Source of the DNA: CBDCMJ01 sp965218875
Lineage (GTDB): Bacteria > Chloroflexota > Dehalococcoidia > Lucifugimonadales > UBA3495
Direction: 5' to 3'
Length of the DNA stretch: 64,000 nt
NCBI GenBank assembly: GCA_965218875.1
Contig: OZ244707.1
Coordinates: forward strand, 620,001 to 684,000
In this document: positions 17,983-26,479 of the stretch, piece after piece
Position numbering within the stretch: the first letter of the stretch is position 1
Layout: every line of letters begins with the position of its first letter
Notes under the pieces: generated by a model
Seen by the model: only the letters and a program-made list of their open reading frames with translations
What the model was told of the DNA's origin: nothing
Databases searched by the model: none
Program-made: the position numbers and the translations under genes

Positions 17983-18327
17983 TCAGGCATGGACGGCCCG
18001 CGGTTCCCCCTGGTCCCGCACGGCCCGGTGCGCTCATTATAGAGGCCATACAGCATATTACACAAGCAAGATTGGTCCTAAATTGGCGGCAAAAGTGCAC
18101 AGATTACACTGACCTTCCACAGCTTCCTCCGTCATACTCATGGGCACTTTGCCCCAACGTACGGCGGGGAGGCACTCATTTGGGATTCGACAAGCTGTCA
18201 TATGGAATGGGTCCAGCCGTCGCGGCGGCCCGTGTTGCCGTGAGTTCCGCGCCCCAGTCCGCCTCCCATTCGATGAAAGGTCAAGTGATGAGGAGCCAAC
18301 AAGCTTCAAGTTAGGGAAGTTGAGGAC
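17983..18327. other. Divergent intergenic region and duplicated leader
   Basis: Separates the fused kinase gene (minus) from the RCC1-like lipoprotein (plus). No gene seen. The last 50 bases (about 18281-18327: AAGGTCAAGTGATGAGGAGC through to the start codon) recur almost unchanged at about 20348-20397, just before the ankyrin lipoprotein. Confidence 0.55.
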
Positions 18328-20358
18328 ATGAAATCAATGCCCAAGTCAATCATTGGTCTGCTGTTAGGCATCGCGGCACTCGCCATCCTGCTGACCGGGT
18401 GTTCCGATGAGGCAGACCTCATTCCTTCAAACGGGACTGATTCCAGTACCACCACCTCATCGGAGCAGGGGGTCAATCCTGAGCCAACACATGCTCCCAC
18501 ATCGGCTGTGACAAACATCGCCGCATCAGAAGCGGCAACGCCCACACCTGCCGCTCTCCCTACCGCCACACCAACGCCCGCAGCCACGGCGACTTCCGCC
18601 GCACCAGAGACCAGGTCCGCCGGGGAGTTCGCCTCGGTCAGCGCCGGGGGCAAACCCACCTGCGGGGTGAGGCACGACGGCTCTGTCGAATGCTGGGGCA
18701 ATGATGATGCACCTGGCAAGGCCACACCGCCGTCCGGGGAGTTCGTGTCGGTCAGCACCGGGTGGACCCACACATGCGGGGTGAGACGCGACCGCTCTGT
18801 CGAATGCTGGGGTTATGGTGGCTATGGCGAGACCACGCCGCCGTCCGGAGAGTTCGCCTCGGTCAGCGCCGGGGGCGGGGGCAGTCACACCTTCTGGGGC
18901 GGTCACACATGCGGGGTGAGGGCAGACGACGGCGTGGCATGCTGGGGGCTGAATGAGAATGGCCAGGCCACACCGCCGTCCGGGGAGTTCGTCTCGGTCA
19001 GCGCCGGGGCGTTCCACACCTGCGGGGTGAGGACCGACGGCGCCGTCGAATGCTGGGGGTTAAACGAGGATGAGGACGGCAATGTTCTTGGTCAGGCCAC
19101 TCCACCGCCGGGGGAGTTCGCCTCGGTCAGCGCCGGGGCGGTCCACACCTGCGGGGTGAGGAACCACGGCGCCGTCGAATGCTGGGGCTCCAATGAAGAT
19201 CAGGACGGCAAGGTAGTCGGCCAAGCCACGCCGCCCGGAGGTTCCTTCGCCTCGGTCAGCGCCGGGTGGTTCCACACCTGCGGGGTGAGGCGGGATGGTT
19301 CCGTAGAATGCTGGGGCTATGATGGCTATAGCCGGGCCACGCCCCCGTCCGGAGAGTTCGCGTCGGTCAGCGCCGGGGCGTTCCACACCTGCGGGGTGAG
19401 AGCCGACGGCTCCGTCGAGTGCTGGGGCATACAGGCCCGCGGGCTGACGGCTCCGCAGGAGGCCGAAGCGGTGCAAGTAGAGTTCGTGTCGGTCAGCGCC
19501 AAAGGATTCCACACCTGCGGGGTGAGAACCGACGGCGCCGTCGAATGCTGGGGGCTCAACGAGGACGGCCAGGCCACGCCGCCGTCCGGGGAGTTCGCCT
19601 CGGTCAGCGCCGGGGCGTTCCACACCTGCGGGGTAAGCATCGACGGCGCCGTCGAGTGCTGGGGATTCAACGGGGATCCTGATGGCAATGTTGCTGGCCA
19701 GGCCACGCCGCCGTCCGGGGAGTTCGCCTCGGTCAGCGCCGGGGCGCTCCACACCTGCGGGGTGAGGACCGGCGGCGCCGTCGAATGCTGGGGGTTAAAC
19801 GAAGATGGCGAGGGCAATGTTGTTGGCCAGGCCACGCCGCCGTCCGGGGAGTTCGCCTCGGTCAGCGTCGGGGTGTTCCACACCTGCGGGGTGAGGACCG
19901 GCGGCGCCGTCGAATGCTGGGGGTTAAACGAGGATGGCGAGGGCAACGTTGTTGGCCAGGCCACTCCACCGCCGGGGGAGTTCGCCTCGGTCAGCGCCGG
20001 GGCGCTCCACACCTGCGGGGTGAGGACCGGCGGCGCCGTCGAATGCTGGGGCTCCAATGATGATTTCGGCGGCAATGTTCTTGGTCAGGCCACTCCACCG
20101 TCCGGGGAGTTCGCCTCGGTCAGCGCCGGGTGGCTCCACACCTGTGGGGTGAGGACCGGCGGCGCCGTCGAATGCTGGGGATTCAACGAGGATGGGAACG
20201 GCAATGTTGTTGGGCAGGCCACTCCACCGTCCGGGGAGTTCTCCTCGGTCAGCGCCGGGTGGCTCCACACCTGCGGGGTGAGGACCGACGGCACCGTCGG
20301 ATGCTGGGGCAGCAGTAATGTTGGCCAAGCTAACCCACCTAATCCAAAGGTCAGGTGA
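18328..20358 (+). CDS. RCC1-like repeat lipoprotein
   Basis: A 676-residue exported lipoprotein. Residues 1-25 are a lipoprotein signal (SIIGLLLGIAALAILLTGC, lipobox LTGC). A Ser/Thr/Pro/Ala-rich linker runs to about residue 95. Then 14 repeats follow, each of form HTCGVRTDGAVECWG plus a variable loop and ATPPSGEFASVSAG, i.e. RCC1-like beta-propeller blades with two conserved cysteines per blade. Fourteen blades would make two seven-bladed propellers, a normal RCC1 arrangement. The paired cysteines per blade fit disulfides outside the membrane. A role in binding a surface or extracellular partner is inference. ATG 18328 has GAGG just upstream. The next gene shares its leader and signal. Confidence 0.85.
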   Translation: MKSMPKSIIGLLLGIAALAILLTGCSDEADLIPSNGTDSSTTTSSEQGVNPEPTHAPTSAVTNIAASEAATPTPAALPTATPTPAATATSAAPETRSAGEFASVSAGGKPTCGVRHDGSVECWGNDDAPGKATPPSGEFVSVSTGWTHTCGVRRDRSVECWGYGGYGETTPPSGEFASVSAGGGGSHTFWGGHTCGVRADDGVACWGLNENGQATPPSGEFVSVSAGAFHTCGVRTDGAVECWGLNEDEDGNVLGQATPPPGEFASVSAGAVHTCGVRNHGAVECWGSNEDQDGKVVGQATPPGGSFASVSAGWFHTCGVRRDGSVECWGYDGYSRATPPSGEFASVSAGAFHTCGVRADGSVECWGIQARGLTAPQEAEAVQVEFVSVSAKGFHTCGVRTDGAVECWGLNEDGQATPPSGEFASVSAGAFHTCGVSIDGAVECWGFNGDPDGNVAGQATPPSGEFASVSAGALHTCGVRTGGAVECWGLNEDGEGNVVGQATPPSGEFASVSVGVFHTCGVRTGGAVECWGLNEDGEGNVVGQATPPPGEFASVSAGALHTCGVRTGGAVECWGSNDDFGGNVLGQATPPSGEFASVSAGWLHTCGVRTGGAVECWGFNEDGNGNVVGQATPPSGEFSSVSAGWLHTCGVRTDGTVGCWGSSNVGQANPPNPKVR

Positions 20359-20397
20359 TGAGGAGCCAACAAGCTTTCAAGTAGGGACGTTAAGGAC

Positions 20398-21750
20398 GTG
20401 ATAGCAACGTCAAAGTCAATCATTGGTCTGCTGGTGAGCGCCGCAGTGCTCGCCAGCCTGCTAACCGGGTGTTCCGATGAGCCGGATCCCATTCCTTCGA
20501 ACGAGATCGATTCCAGCACCACCTCATCGGAGCAGGGGATCAATCCGGAGCCAACACATGCTTCCACATCGGCCGTGACAAACACCGCCGCACCAGAAGC
20601 GGCAATGCCCACACCTGACGCTCTCCCAGCCGCCACTCCAACCCCAGAGCCGACTGCAACGGCGACACCAGCGCCCACTCCCACACCGACTCCGGTTCCC
20701 ACGGAAACCCCCACACCAACGCCTACACCTGCGCCTGAACCTCCCGATCTCTCCTGGGCGATTCGTGAGGGTAATCGTGACGCTGTTCGTAATCTCGTGG
20801 CCGCCGGCGTGGATGTTAACGCAACAATTCGAGAAAGTTCAGGCGTCTTAAATCCCTCGAGCCAAACCGGGCCGCTCCTCTACTGGGCGATTCGGAACGG
20901 CGACCCTGAAATTGTCGGGATTGTCGTGGACGCAGGCGCGGATGTTAACGCAACAGTTCGAGAGAGTTCAAGCAGCCTGTTCGGCTCAATCCATTCAAGC
21001 ACCACGGTCACCGCACTCCTTGACTATGCGATTCGGGGAGGCAAGGTTGAAATTACCCGGATTCTCGTGGACGCAGGCGCGAAGTACGACGATGGCGTGG
21101 ACCCTCTGCATCTTGCGGCTGAATACAAACAAGCTGAGAAACAAGATGCGCTGAATTGGGCACTGCTGAATGCGGTGGAAGACATGGATCTGGCAAAGGT
21201 CCAAGCGCTACTGGTCGAAAGAGCCGACATAAATGGGAAGGTCCATGGCCAGGCGCCATTGCACATAGCTGCGGAAAGCAACGAAAACCCGCTGGTGATG
21301 ATCCAGGCTTTGCTGGACGCCGGGGCCGATATCAATGCGAAGGACATATGGGGCCAGACGCCACTGCACATAGCTGCGGAAAGCAACGAAAACCCGCTGG
21401 TGATGATCCAGGCTTTGCTGGACGCCGGGGCCGATATCAATGCGAAGGACACATGGGGCGGGACGCCTCTGCACATAGCTGCGGAAAGCAACGAAAACCC
21501 GCTGGCTGTGATCCAAGCACTGTTGGACGCCGGGGCCGACCTCCATGCGAAGGACGACGATGGCTGGACGCCTCTGCATCATGCGGCGGGAAGAGACCAG
21601 AACGAAAATCCGGCGGTGATCCAATTGCTGTTGGACGCCGGGGCCGACACAAATGCGAAGGACAACGTTGGCAGGACGCCTCTGGAAGTAGCAAAGGACG
21701 AAAGAAATTCTGAGGCCATCAAGTTGCTTGAGGAAGCGGCTGCTTCTTGA
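20398..21750 (+). CDS. Ankyrin-repeat lipoprotein
   Basis: A 450-residue exported lipoprotein starting at GTG 20398. The signal and first part of the linker copy those of the preceding RCC1-like gene (SIIGLLVSAAVLASLLTGC, then SDEPDPIPSNE). A long Pro/Thr linker follows (TPTPTPVPTETPTPTPTPAP). Ankyrin repeats occupy about residues 115-445. Three consecutive units are almost identical (PLHIAAESNENPLVMIQALL, DAGADINAKD), each 35 residues. Ankyrin repeats bind proteins; the partner is unknown. Upstream 50 bases also match the leader of the previous gene, so one promoter/leader/signal cassette has been joined to two unrelated repeat domains. Probably surface exposed. Confidence 0.87.
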   Translation: MIATSKSIIGLLVSAAVLASLLTGCSDEPDPIPSNEIDSSTTSSEQGINPEPTHASTSAVTNTAAPEAAMPTPDALPAATPTPEPTATATPAPTPTPTPVPTETPTPTPTPAPEPPDLSWAIREGNRDAVRNLVAAGVDVNATIRESSGVLNPSSQTGPLLYWAIRNGDPEIVGIVVDAGADVNATVRESSSSLFGSIHSSTTVTALLDYAIRGGKVEITRILVDAGAKYDDGVDPLHLAAEYKQAEKQDALNWALLNAVEDMDLAKVQALLVERADINGKVHGQAPLHIAAESNENPLVMIQALLDAGADINAKDIWGQTPLHIAAESNENPLVMIQALLDAGADINAKDTWGGTPLHIAAESNENPLAVIQALLDAGADLHAKDDDGWTPLHHAAGRDQNENPAVIQLLLDAGADTNAKDNVGRTPLEVAKDERNSEAIKLLEEAAAS

Positions 21751-21928
21751 AGCAACCTGCCTTTGCCCATCATCACTCTATTTCAAGCCACTGGCCCCCG
21801 GCCGAGAGGGTCTGCAAGCCATAATGGTGATCGAAGTCTGAGGTGGACCCGGAATTTCGGACAGGTGGCCAAGTGAGAGTTCCGCTCCTAAACTAAGGGC
21901 AGCTGGTGCTGTCAGGAAGGGGTGGGAA

Positions 21929-22213
21929 ATGTCGCAAGGAAGAAGGAAGCACAGCCCGGCCTTCAAGGCCAAGGTAGCTCTCGAGGCGGTGAAGGGCCAG
22001 GAGACAGTGGCCCAGTTGGCGGCCCGGTACGAAGTCCACCCGGGCCAGATTCAGGCTTGGAAGAAGGCTCTGGTGGAGGGCGCCTCCGGCGTCTTCGGCA
22101 ACAGCCAGGAGAAGAAGGCCAAGAATGACGCCGCCCTGATGGCCCGGTTGTACCAGGAGATCGGCCAGCTGAAGGTGGAGCGGGATTTCTTGGCGGAGAG
22201 GTCCGGTTCATGA
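21929..22213 (+). CDS. IS3-family transposase OrfA (HTH protein)
   Basis: A 94-residue DNA-binding subunit of the IS3 transposase. The helix-turn-helix is KHSPAFKAKVALEAVKGQ, ETVAQLAARYEVHPGQIQAW, KKALVEGA; a C-terminal leucine-zipper-like helix follows (ALMARLYQEIGQLKVERDFL). It is typical of the IS3/IS911 OrfA group. The stop overlaps the OrfB start (ATGA), so OrfB is made by translational coupling or by frameshifting to an OrfAB fusion. GGAAGGGG precedes ATG 21929. Confidence 0.93.
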   Translation: MSQGRRKHSPAFKAKVALEAVKGQETVAQLAARYEVHPGQIQAWKKALVEGASGVFGNSQEKKAKNDAALMARLYQEIGQLKVERDFLAERSGS

Positions 22214-23154
22214 GTCCGGGGCGGCGGCGGGAGATGGTGGACCGGGAACACCCGAAGTTGCCGGTAGTGCGCCAGTGCGCCCTGCTGGGGGTGGCCCGTT
22301 CCAGCATCTGCTACCGTCCCAAGGCTGCCTCGGAAGAGGACCTGTCCCTGATGGGCGAGATCGATCGGCAGTACCTGGAGACGCCCTTCTACGGGTCGAG
22401 ACGGATGAAGGCCTGGCTGGGGAGGGGTGGGATACAGGTAAGCCGGAAGCGGGTGCAGCGACTGATGCGCGCCATGGGGCTGCGGGCCATCTACCGGCGG
22501 CCCAGCACCAGCCGAAGGTCGCCGGAGCACCGGATCTATCCATACCTGCCCCGAAATGCCAGGATCACCCGGCCCAACCAGGTGTGGGCAGCGGACATCA
22601 CCTACCTGCCCATGGCCCGGGGGTTCCTCTACCTGGTGGCGGTCATGGACTGGCACAGCCGGTACGTGGTGTCCTGGCGACTGTCCAACACCTTGGAGGC
22701 CGGCTTTTGCGCCGGGGCGTTGGAGGAGGCCTTGGGCAAGGGCAGGCCGGAGGTGTTCAACACCGACCAGGGGAGCCAGTTCACGAGTTGGGAGTTCACC
22801 CAGGTCCTGCAGGACCGCGGCGTGAGGATCAGTATGGACGGGAAGGGGCGGTACCAAGACAATATCTTCATGGAGCGGCTGTGGCGGACGGTGAAGTACG
22901 AAGAGGTGCACCTGAAAGCCTACGCCAACGTCCTGGAGGCCCAGCGGGGGCTGGAAGACTACTTCAGGTTCTACAACGACCTGAGGCCCCATCAGGCCCT
23001 GGGCTACCGGACCCCGGCCGAGGTGTTCCGTGGGGAGCAGGGAGTCGTGGAAGGTGAGTTTGATGGAAGGAGGTGTTCACCCGGTGCTGACACAGAACTA
23101 CTGGCAGGAGCTCAGGGACTCTCGCTTAACTCCGCCTTGATTCTCTCTAAATGA
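22210..23154 (+). CDS. IS3-family transposase OrfB (DDE integrase)
   Basis: A 314-residue retroviral-integrase-like catalytic subunit. It has an N-terminal HTH_21-type region (YGSRRMKAWLGRGGIQVSRK) followed by the rve core: VWAADITYLPMARG (first Asp), FNTDQGSQFTSWEFTQVL (second Asp), and DNIFMERLWRTVKYEEVHLK (Glu). The family's C-terminal YNDLRPHQALGYRTPAEVF is complete. The three catalytic residues and the spacing are normal. Residues after about 285 extend beyond the usual end into the inverted-repeat region. Confidence 0.95.
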   Translation: MSPGRRREMVDREHPKLPVVRQCALLGVARSSICYRPKAASEEDLSLMGEIDRQYLETPFYGSRRMKAWLGRGGIQVSRKRVQRLMRAMGLRAIYRRPSTSRRSPEHRIYPYLPRNARITRPNQVWAADITYLPMARGFLYLVAVMDWHSRYVVSWRLSNTLEAGFCAGALEEALGKGRPEVFNTDQGSQFTSWEFTQVLQDRGVRISMDGKGRYQDNIFMERLWRTVKYEEVHLKAYANVLEAQRGLEDYFRFYNDLRPHQALGYRTPAEVFRGEQGVVEGEFDGRRCSPGADTELLAGAQGLSLNSALILSK

Positions 23155-23248
23155 CCGGGTCCACCTCAGTCCATCTCTCATATCTGCTAGTCTGTGATAT
23201 CCGCTATCATAAGTTGACACTGTCCGCCGTGAGGAGTACTGATAAAGA

Positions 23249-23614
23249 ATGAAATTGACAGAACTCATCGCCCGCGCCCCTTGGGGGGAAGCGGTCACCT
23301 ACCGGGACACTTGGCCCCATGAATACGTCCTCAGGGAAAAGGATGGACAGCGGGAACTGTTGAACGCCATCTACTCCCGCTTCCAGGACGGAGAGGGCGT
23401 GGACTGTCGCTTCTTCCGCGTAAGCAACAAGTACCTCTTCATCGGTGACTTCAAATACTGGTTCAATAGCCAATGGGACGGCTTCGACCCCAACGGTGAG
23501 AACGTGATTAACCGCGCCCGCCTGTACAGGGACCGACGGGACTTCGTGATTCAGCCAGGCGACAAAGGGAAGCCGGAGGACTATCCGACCAGTCCGGCCC
23601 ACCAGAACCAGTAG
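23249..23614 (+). CDS. Conserved small protein beside a PD-(D/E)XK nuclease
   Basis: A 121-residue cytoplasmic protein. Motifs that look conserved: LIARAPWGEAVTYRDTWPHE, DCRFFRVSNKYLFIGDFKYW and NRARLYRDRRDFVIQPGDKG. The strand-rich, aromatic pattern is not one I can assign to a named enzyme. I have the impression that related proteins recur in defence-rich and mobile regions, but cannot check this. GAGGAG lies upstream of ATG 23249. It ends 24 bases before the nuclease-like gene, on the same strand, suggesting one operon. Just left is the IS3 element, so the pair sits in mobile DNA. Confidence 0.55.
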   Translation: MKLTELIARAPWGEAVTYRDTWPHEYVLREKDGQRELLNAIYSRFQDGEGVDCRFFRVSNKYLFIGDFKYWFNSQWDGFDPNGENVINRARLYRDRRDFVIQPGDKGKPEDYPTSPAHQNQ

Positions 23615-23638
23615 GCGCATTCATAGGCCCAGTTCACC

Positions 23639-24682
23639 ATGCCTCACGAATCCACCTTACTCGGTTTCATCGCACAACGCCATGCCCAGGGACTTGAGGA
23701 CGTAGTCACAGACGCCCTATTCTTTATCGTGTCTCGCTCTACCTCTGCCAAACAGGCGTTGTCAGAAGTACTGGGGAATGAACATGGGCCAATGCCTATC
23801 GCACAGGCTCAGCCGTGGGTGACGGACGAGCATGGGGCCATACCTGATCTGGCTTGCCTAGACGAAGATGGAAAGCTCGTCGCACTGATAGAGTCAAAAT
23901 TCTGGGCACCACTGACCCATCACCAGCCCGTCACCTACTGGCAGGGACTTCCCGCTGACAGACGTTCCGTGCTTTTGTTCATAGCTCCAGACTATCGCGT
24001 CGGCCAAGGGACCCTGTGGGACGAACTGGAAGCTAGGTTACGTGATGCGGGTCACGAATTGCGCCCTGCCGACAAGGACCATGGACTGATGACCGCGCGA
24101 TCCAAAGACGACCAACGTCTCCTGATGCTGACCACCTGGCAACTGCTCCTTGACAGGATGGCGCAGAGGGCAAAGGAAGACGGCGATACGCAGGCTTGCT
24201 TCGAGATCGCCGAGCTGCAAGGGCTTACCACCAGCGCCGTTGAGGGGGACAGACCGACACGCGACGAGAATCTGAAACAGCTGATCGCGGAGGCCGTGAA
24301 GCGCGTGGAGCAATCGAAATGGGCCGACACCAATGGACTAACGGTGGGACATGGAATTGACTACTACGGAAGATATCTTCGCCTCGCGGGCGCCTTCGCT
24401 TGGCTTGGCATCGATTACAGAGCCGTGAAGCAAATGCCGGGAAAACCGCTGTGGCTATGGTTTTATGGAGACTACGAAGTCGATGTAAGTGTAAAATTGG
24501 AAGAGGTTCGCAGCAAGCTAAAGGGCCTAGCCGAGACAGGACTGGAGTGGCGTAGCGGGGAGGCATATTTACCAATTGTCTTGCCAGCGGGTGCTGATCG
24601 CAACAAATCCCTAGACGCCATAGTTACTCAACTGGAACGCATAGCCAAGCTTATTCACCCCAAGGGTCCAACCTACCGATAA
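23639..24682 (+). CDS. PD-(D/E)XK nuclease-superfamily protein
   Basis: A 347-residue protein with a clear PD-(D/E)XK core in its N-terminal third: AIPDLACLDEDGKLVALIES with Asp70, Glu85 and Lys87, then KFWAPLTHHQPVTYWQGL, which adds the usual downstream helix with Gln. This fold is used by restriction enzymes, DNA-repair and anti-phage nucleases. The following 250 residues are a separate region with VLLFIAPDYRVGQGTLWDEL (Rossmann-like strand) and a C-terminal alpha/beta part (WLWFYGDYEVDVSVKLEEVR). Such an arrangement fits a sensor or DNA-recognition module attached to a nuclease. No methyltransferase is next to it, so a classic restriction pair is unlikely. Probable operon with the 121-residue protein. 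Confidence 0.72.
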   Translation: MPHESTLLGFIAQRHAQGLEDVVTDALFFIVSRSTSAKQALSEVLGNEHGPMPIAQAQPWVTDEHGAIPDLACLDEDGKLVALIESKFWAPLTHHQPVTYWQGLPADRRSVLLFIAPDYRVGQGTLWDELEARLRDAGHELRPADKDHGLMTARSKDDQRLLMLTTWQLLLDRMAQRAKEDGDTQACFEIAELQGLTTSAVEGDRPTRDENLKQLIAEAVKRVEQSKWADTNGLTVGHGIDYYGRYLRLAGAFAWLGIDYRAVKQMPGKPLWLWFYGDYEVDVSVKLEEVRSKLKGLAETGLEWRSGEAYLPIVLPAGADRNKSLDAIVTQLERIAKLIHPKGPTYR

Positions 24683-24963
24683 GCGCGCTGTTCGTCGGCG
24701 ATTGCCCTACGGATGAAGGGCTAGGAGTTGAGTGTCACCGTCCCTCAGACTCTGGCAACAACTGGTCGCGAGCAGTCAGGAGCTAGGGATACTCTGAATA
24801 GGGTCACTTTGGTGTGAATTGTATTTGACAGAACGGTGCAGGGAGTGAGAACTACGGTCCGGGCGTTGCTGGCCAGCGTTCAGCCCTTGGTGTTTTGCCT
24901 CTGATGGGGCCGCTGGGCAATTGACCCAAGCCTGAGGGCCACTGCTAAATGCCGCAGGGCCCA

Positions 24964-25914
24964 CTACGCCCTCAGTTGACCCGCCGCCGTCAGCAGGTTG
25001 CCCAGTCCGAACAGCAGCGCCAGCCGTTGCGTGTTCTTCATCAGCCCGCGGTAACGCACCTTGCCGTATCCGAACAGACGCTTCAACCTCAGAAACGGAT
25101 GCTCCACCTTCGCTCTCACAGATGCCTTCGCCCTCTCCGCCAGCGCCTCCTCGCTCTCAGGTTCCAGCTTCCGCCGACGCCCAGGCCGCATCGCCACCTG
25201 CCATTCTACCTCGAGTCCGAGGTTCTCCTCCCGCTTGTGAACTCCCTGATAGCCCGCGTCGCCCCACACCACCGTCTCACCCCCATGCAGCAGGTTGTGC
25301 GCCTCCGTAACGTCGTGCGCATTGGCCGCCGTGGCGCTCATGCTGTGGACTATGCCCGTCTCCGAGTCCACCCCGATGTGCGCCTTCATCCCGAAGTGCC
25401 ATTGGTTCCCCTTCTTGGCCTGGTGCATCTCCGGGTCCCGCTCCCCGGCCCGGTTCTTGGTGGACGACGGCGCCTCGATGATGGTGGCATCCACGATGGT
25501 TCCCTCCCGCAGCTTCAGTCCCTGGGATTCCAGGTGGGCGTTGATTTCCCCCAGCAGACCCTGACCCAGGCTGTGCTGCTCCAACAGGTGGCGGAAATTG
25601 AGGATGGTGGTCTCGTCGGGCAGGGGGCCTGAGAGCTTCAGACCCACGAAGCGGCGCACCGGGTCGGACTCGTAGAGCAGGTCTTCCATGCCGGGGTCGC
25701 TCAGGTTGTAGAAGAGCTGGACGCAGTGGGTTCGGAGCATGACCGGCAGCGGGTAGGGGTGGCGGCCCTTGCCCACCCTAGGGTAGAAGGGACGGATGCG
25801 GTCCTCCAGGCTCTGCCAGGGAATCTGTCCGTCCATGCGCTCCAGAAAGAGTTCGCGGCGGGTCTTGCGTTTCTTGCCCTGGTATTCCAGGTCGGCAAAA
25901 GTGGGCTGCTCCAT
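24964..25914 (-). CDS. IS5-family transposase
   Basis: A 316-residue DDE transposase of the IS5 group. N-terminal domain: QPTFADLEYQGKKRKTRREL, MDGQIPWQSLEDRIRPFYP, YPLPVMLRTHCVQLFYNLSD. Catalytic core: REGTIVDATIIEAPSSTKN (first Asp), TVVWGDAGYQGVHKREE (second Asp) and VRAKVEHPFLRLKRLFGYGK (Glu with Y-like pattern). It is complete and apparently functional. ATG 25914 is preferred; the frame stays open to 25950. I could not find matched terminal inverted repeats in the flanks (24780-24960 and 25950-26040), so the boundaries of the insertion sequence are not given. Confidence 0.9.
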   Translation of the reverse strand: MEQPTFADLEYQGKKRKTRRELFLERMDGQIPWQSLEDRIRPFYPRVGKGRHPYPLPVMLRTHCVQLFYNLSDPGMEDLLYESDPVRRFVGLKLSGPLPDETTILNFRHLLEQHSLGQGLLGEINAHLESQGLKLREGTIVDATIIEAPSSTKNRAGERDPEMHQAKKGNQWHFGMKAHIGVDSETGIVHSMSATAANAHDVTEAHNLLHGGETVVWGDAGYQGVHKREENLGLEVEWQVAMRPGRRRKLEPESEEALAERAKASVRAKVEHPFLRLKRLFGYGKVRYRGLMKNTQRLALLFGLGNLLTAAGQLRA

Positions 25915-25950
25915 GGGACTTACTCCACCAACAGGCATCGGCTCGCACAC

Positions 25951-26479
25951 ATACTACTATTTCACATCGCCGCTGACTTGTTCAGAGGATTCCTAGGTAT
26001 AGAGCCGAACGTTTAACGGTCAACGCTGAGTTACTCTAGCCCCACCAGCGCATACGGTAGATACCACCGTCTTCGAGATGTGGCTCGGTAGCCTTTCAAC
26101 GCACCAAGGCCTCTCAATTCCTGTAGTGTGACACCTCGAAGGCGGAGGGATTGCAGGCGGTGCCCTCATTGAGATTTGGCGGGGGGACCTGTGATCCTTA
26201 ACACCGCGATGGCATGCGGAGTGGTTCGACCCTCTTCAGGTGGGCCGACGTGGACGGAAGCTAGCACCATCTTCGAGATGTGGCTGGGGGAACTGTGAGG
26301 CCCCCCAAGGCCCTCTCCGGCAATTGTGGTGGGCCGGGGCAAAGCGACTCAAGAAAGTCTCCGCCGGAACCCTGCCCTCCGTCCCTTACAATCATGCCTC
26401 CGCCTTTTCCGCCTCCCTCCATCTGGCATCGGGTAGCTGACGAGCGGCGTGGTGAAGATATAGTTGAACCGTGGGGCTG
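25951..26479. other. Gene-free stretch with decayed repeats
   Basis: No gene supported. It contains the second copy of the dispersed repeat (26049-26134), a shorter partial copy at about 26265-26300 (ATCTTCGAGATGTGGCTGGG), and at about 26415-26435 a GGCATCGGGTAGCTGACG segment similar to GGCATCCGGTAGCCGACG at about 14265-14283. Confidence 0.5.
26049..26134. repeat. Dispersed repeat, copy B (about 86 bp)
   Basis: CGCATACGGTAGATACCAC ... CTTCGAGATGTGGCTCGG ... TTCCTGTAGTGTGACAC. It pairs with 14111-14195 in the same orientation. Copy A abuts a truncated IS3 transposase; copy B does not, so the repeat is not part of that insertion sequence. Confidence 0.7.

Larger units (their letters stand above)
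21839..23168 (+). mobile_element. IS3-family insertion sequence, complete
   Basis: 1330 bp. Terminal inverted repeats: TGAGGTGGACCCGG at 21839-21852 and its complement CCGGGTCCACCTCA at 23155-23168. It is flanked by a 3-bp direct repeat GTC (21836-21838 and 23169-23171), the target-duplication size usual for IS3. It carries OrfA and OrfB with a four-base ATGA overlap. All parts are intact, so it could still be mobile. A truncated relative lies at 13900-14108. Confidence 0.93.

Noticed and set aside
15593..18100. 835-codon open frame opposite in phase to the fused kinase
   Set aside because: Arg/Gly/Pro-rich translation without domains; the other frame encodes a complete six-domain protein.
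24780..26040. Exact ends of the IS5-type element
   Set aside because: No matching inverted repeats or target duplication could be seen around the transposase gene, so I do not give boundaries.
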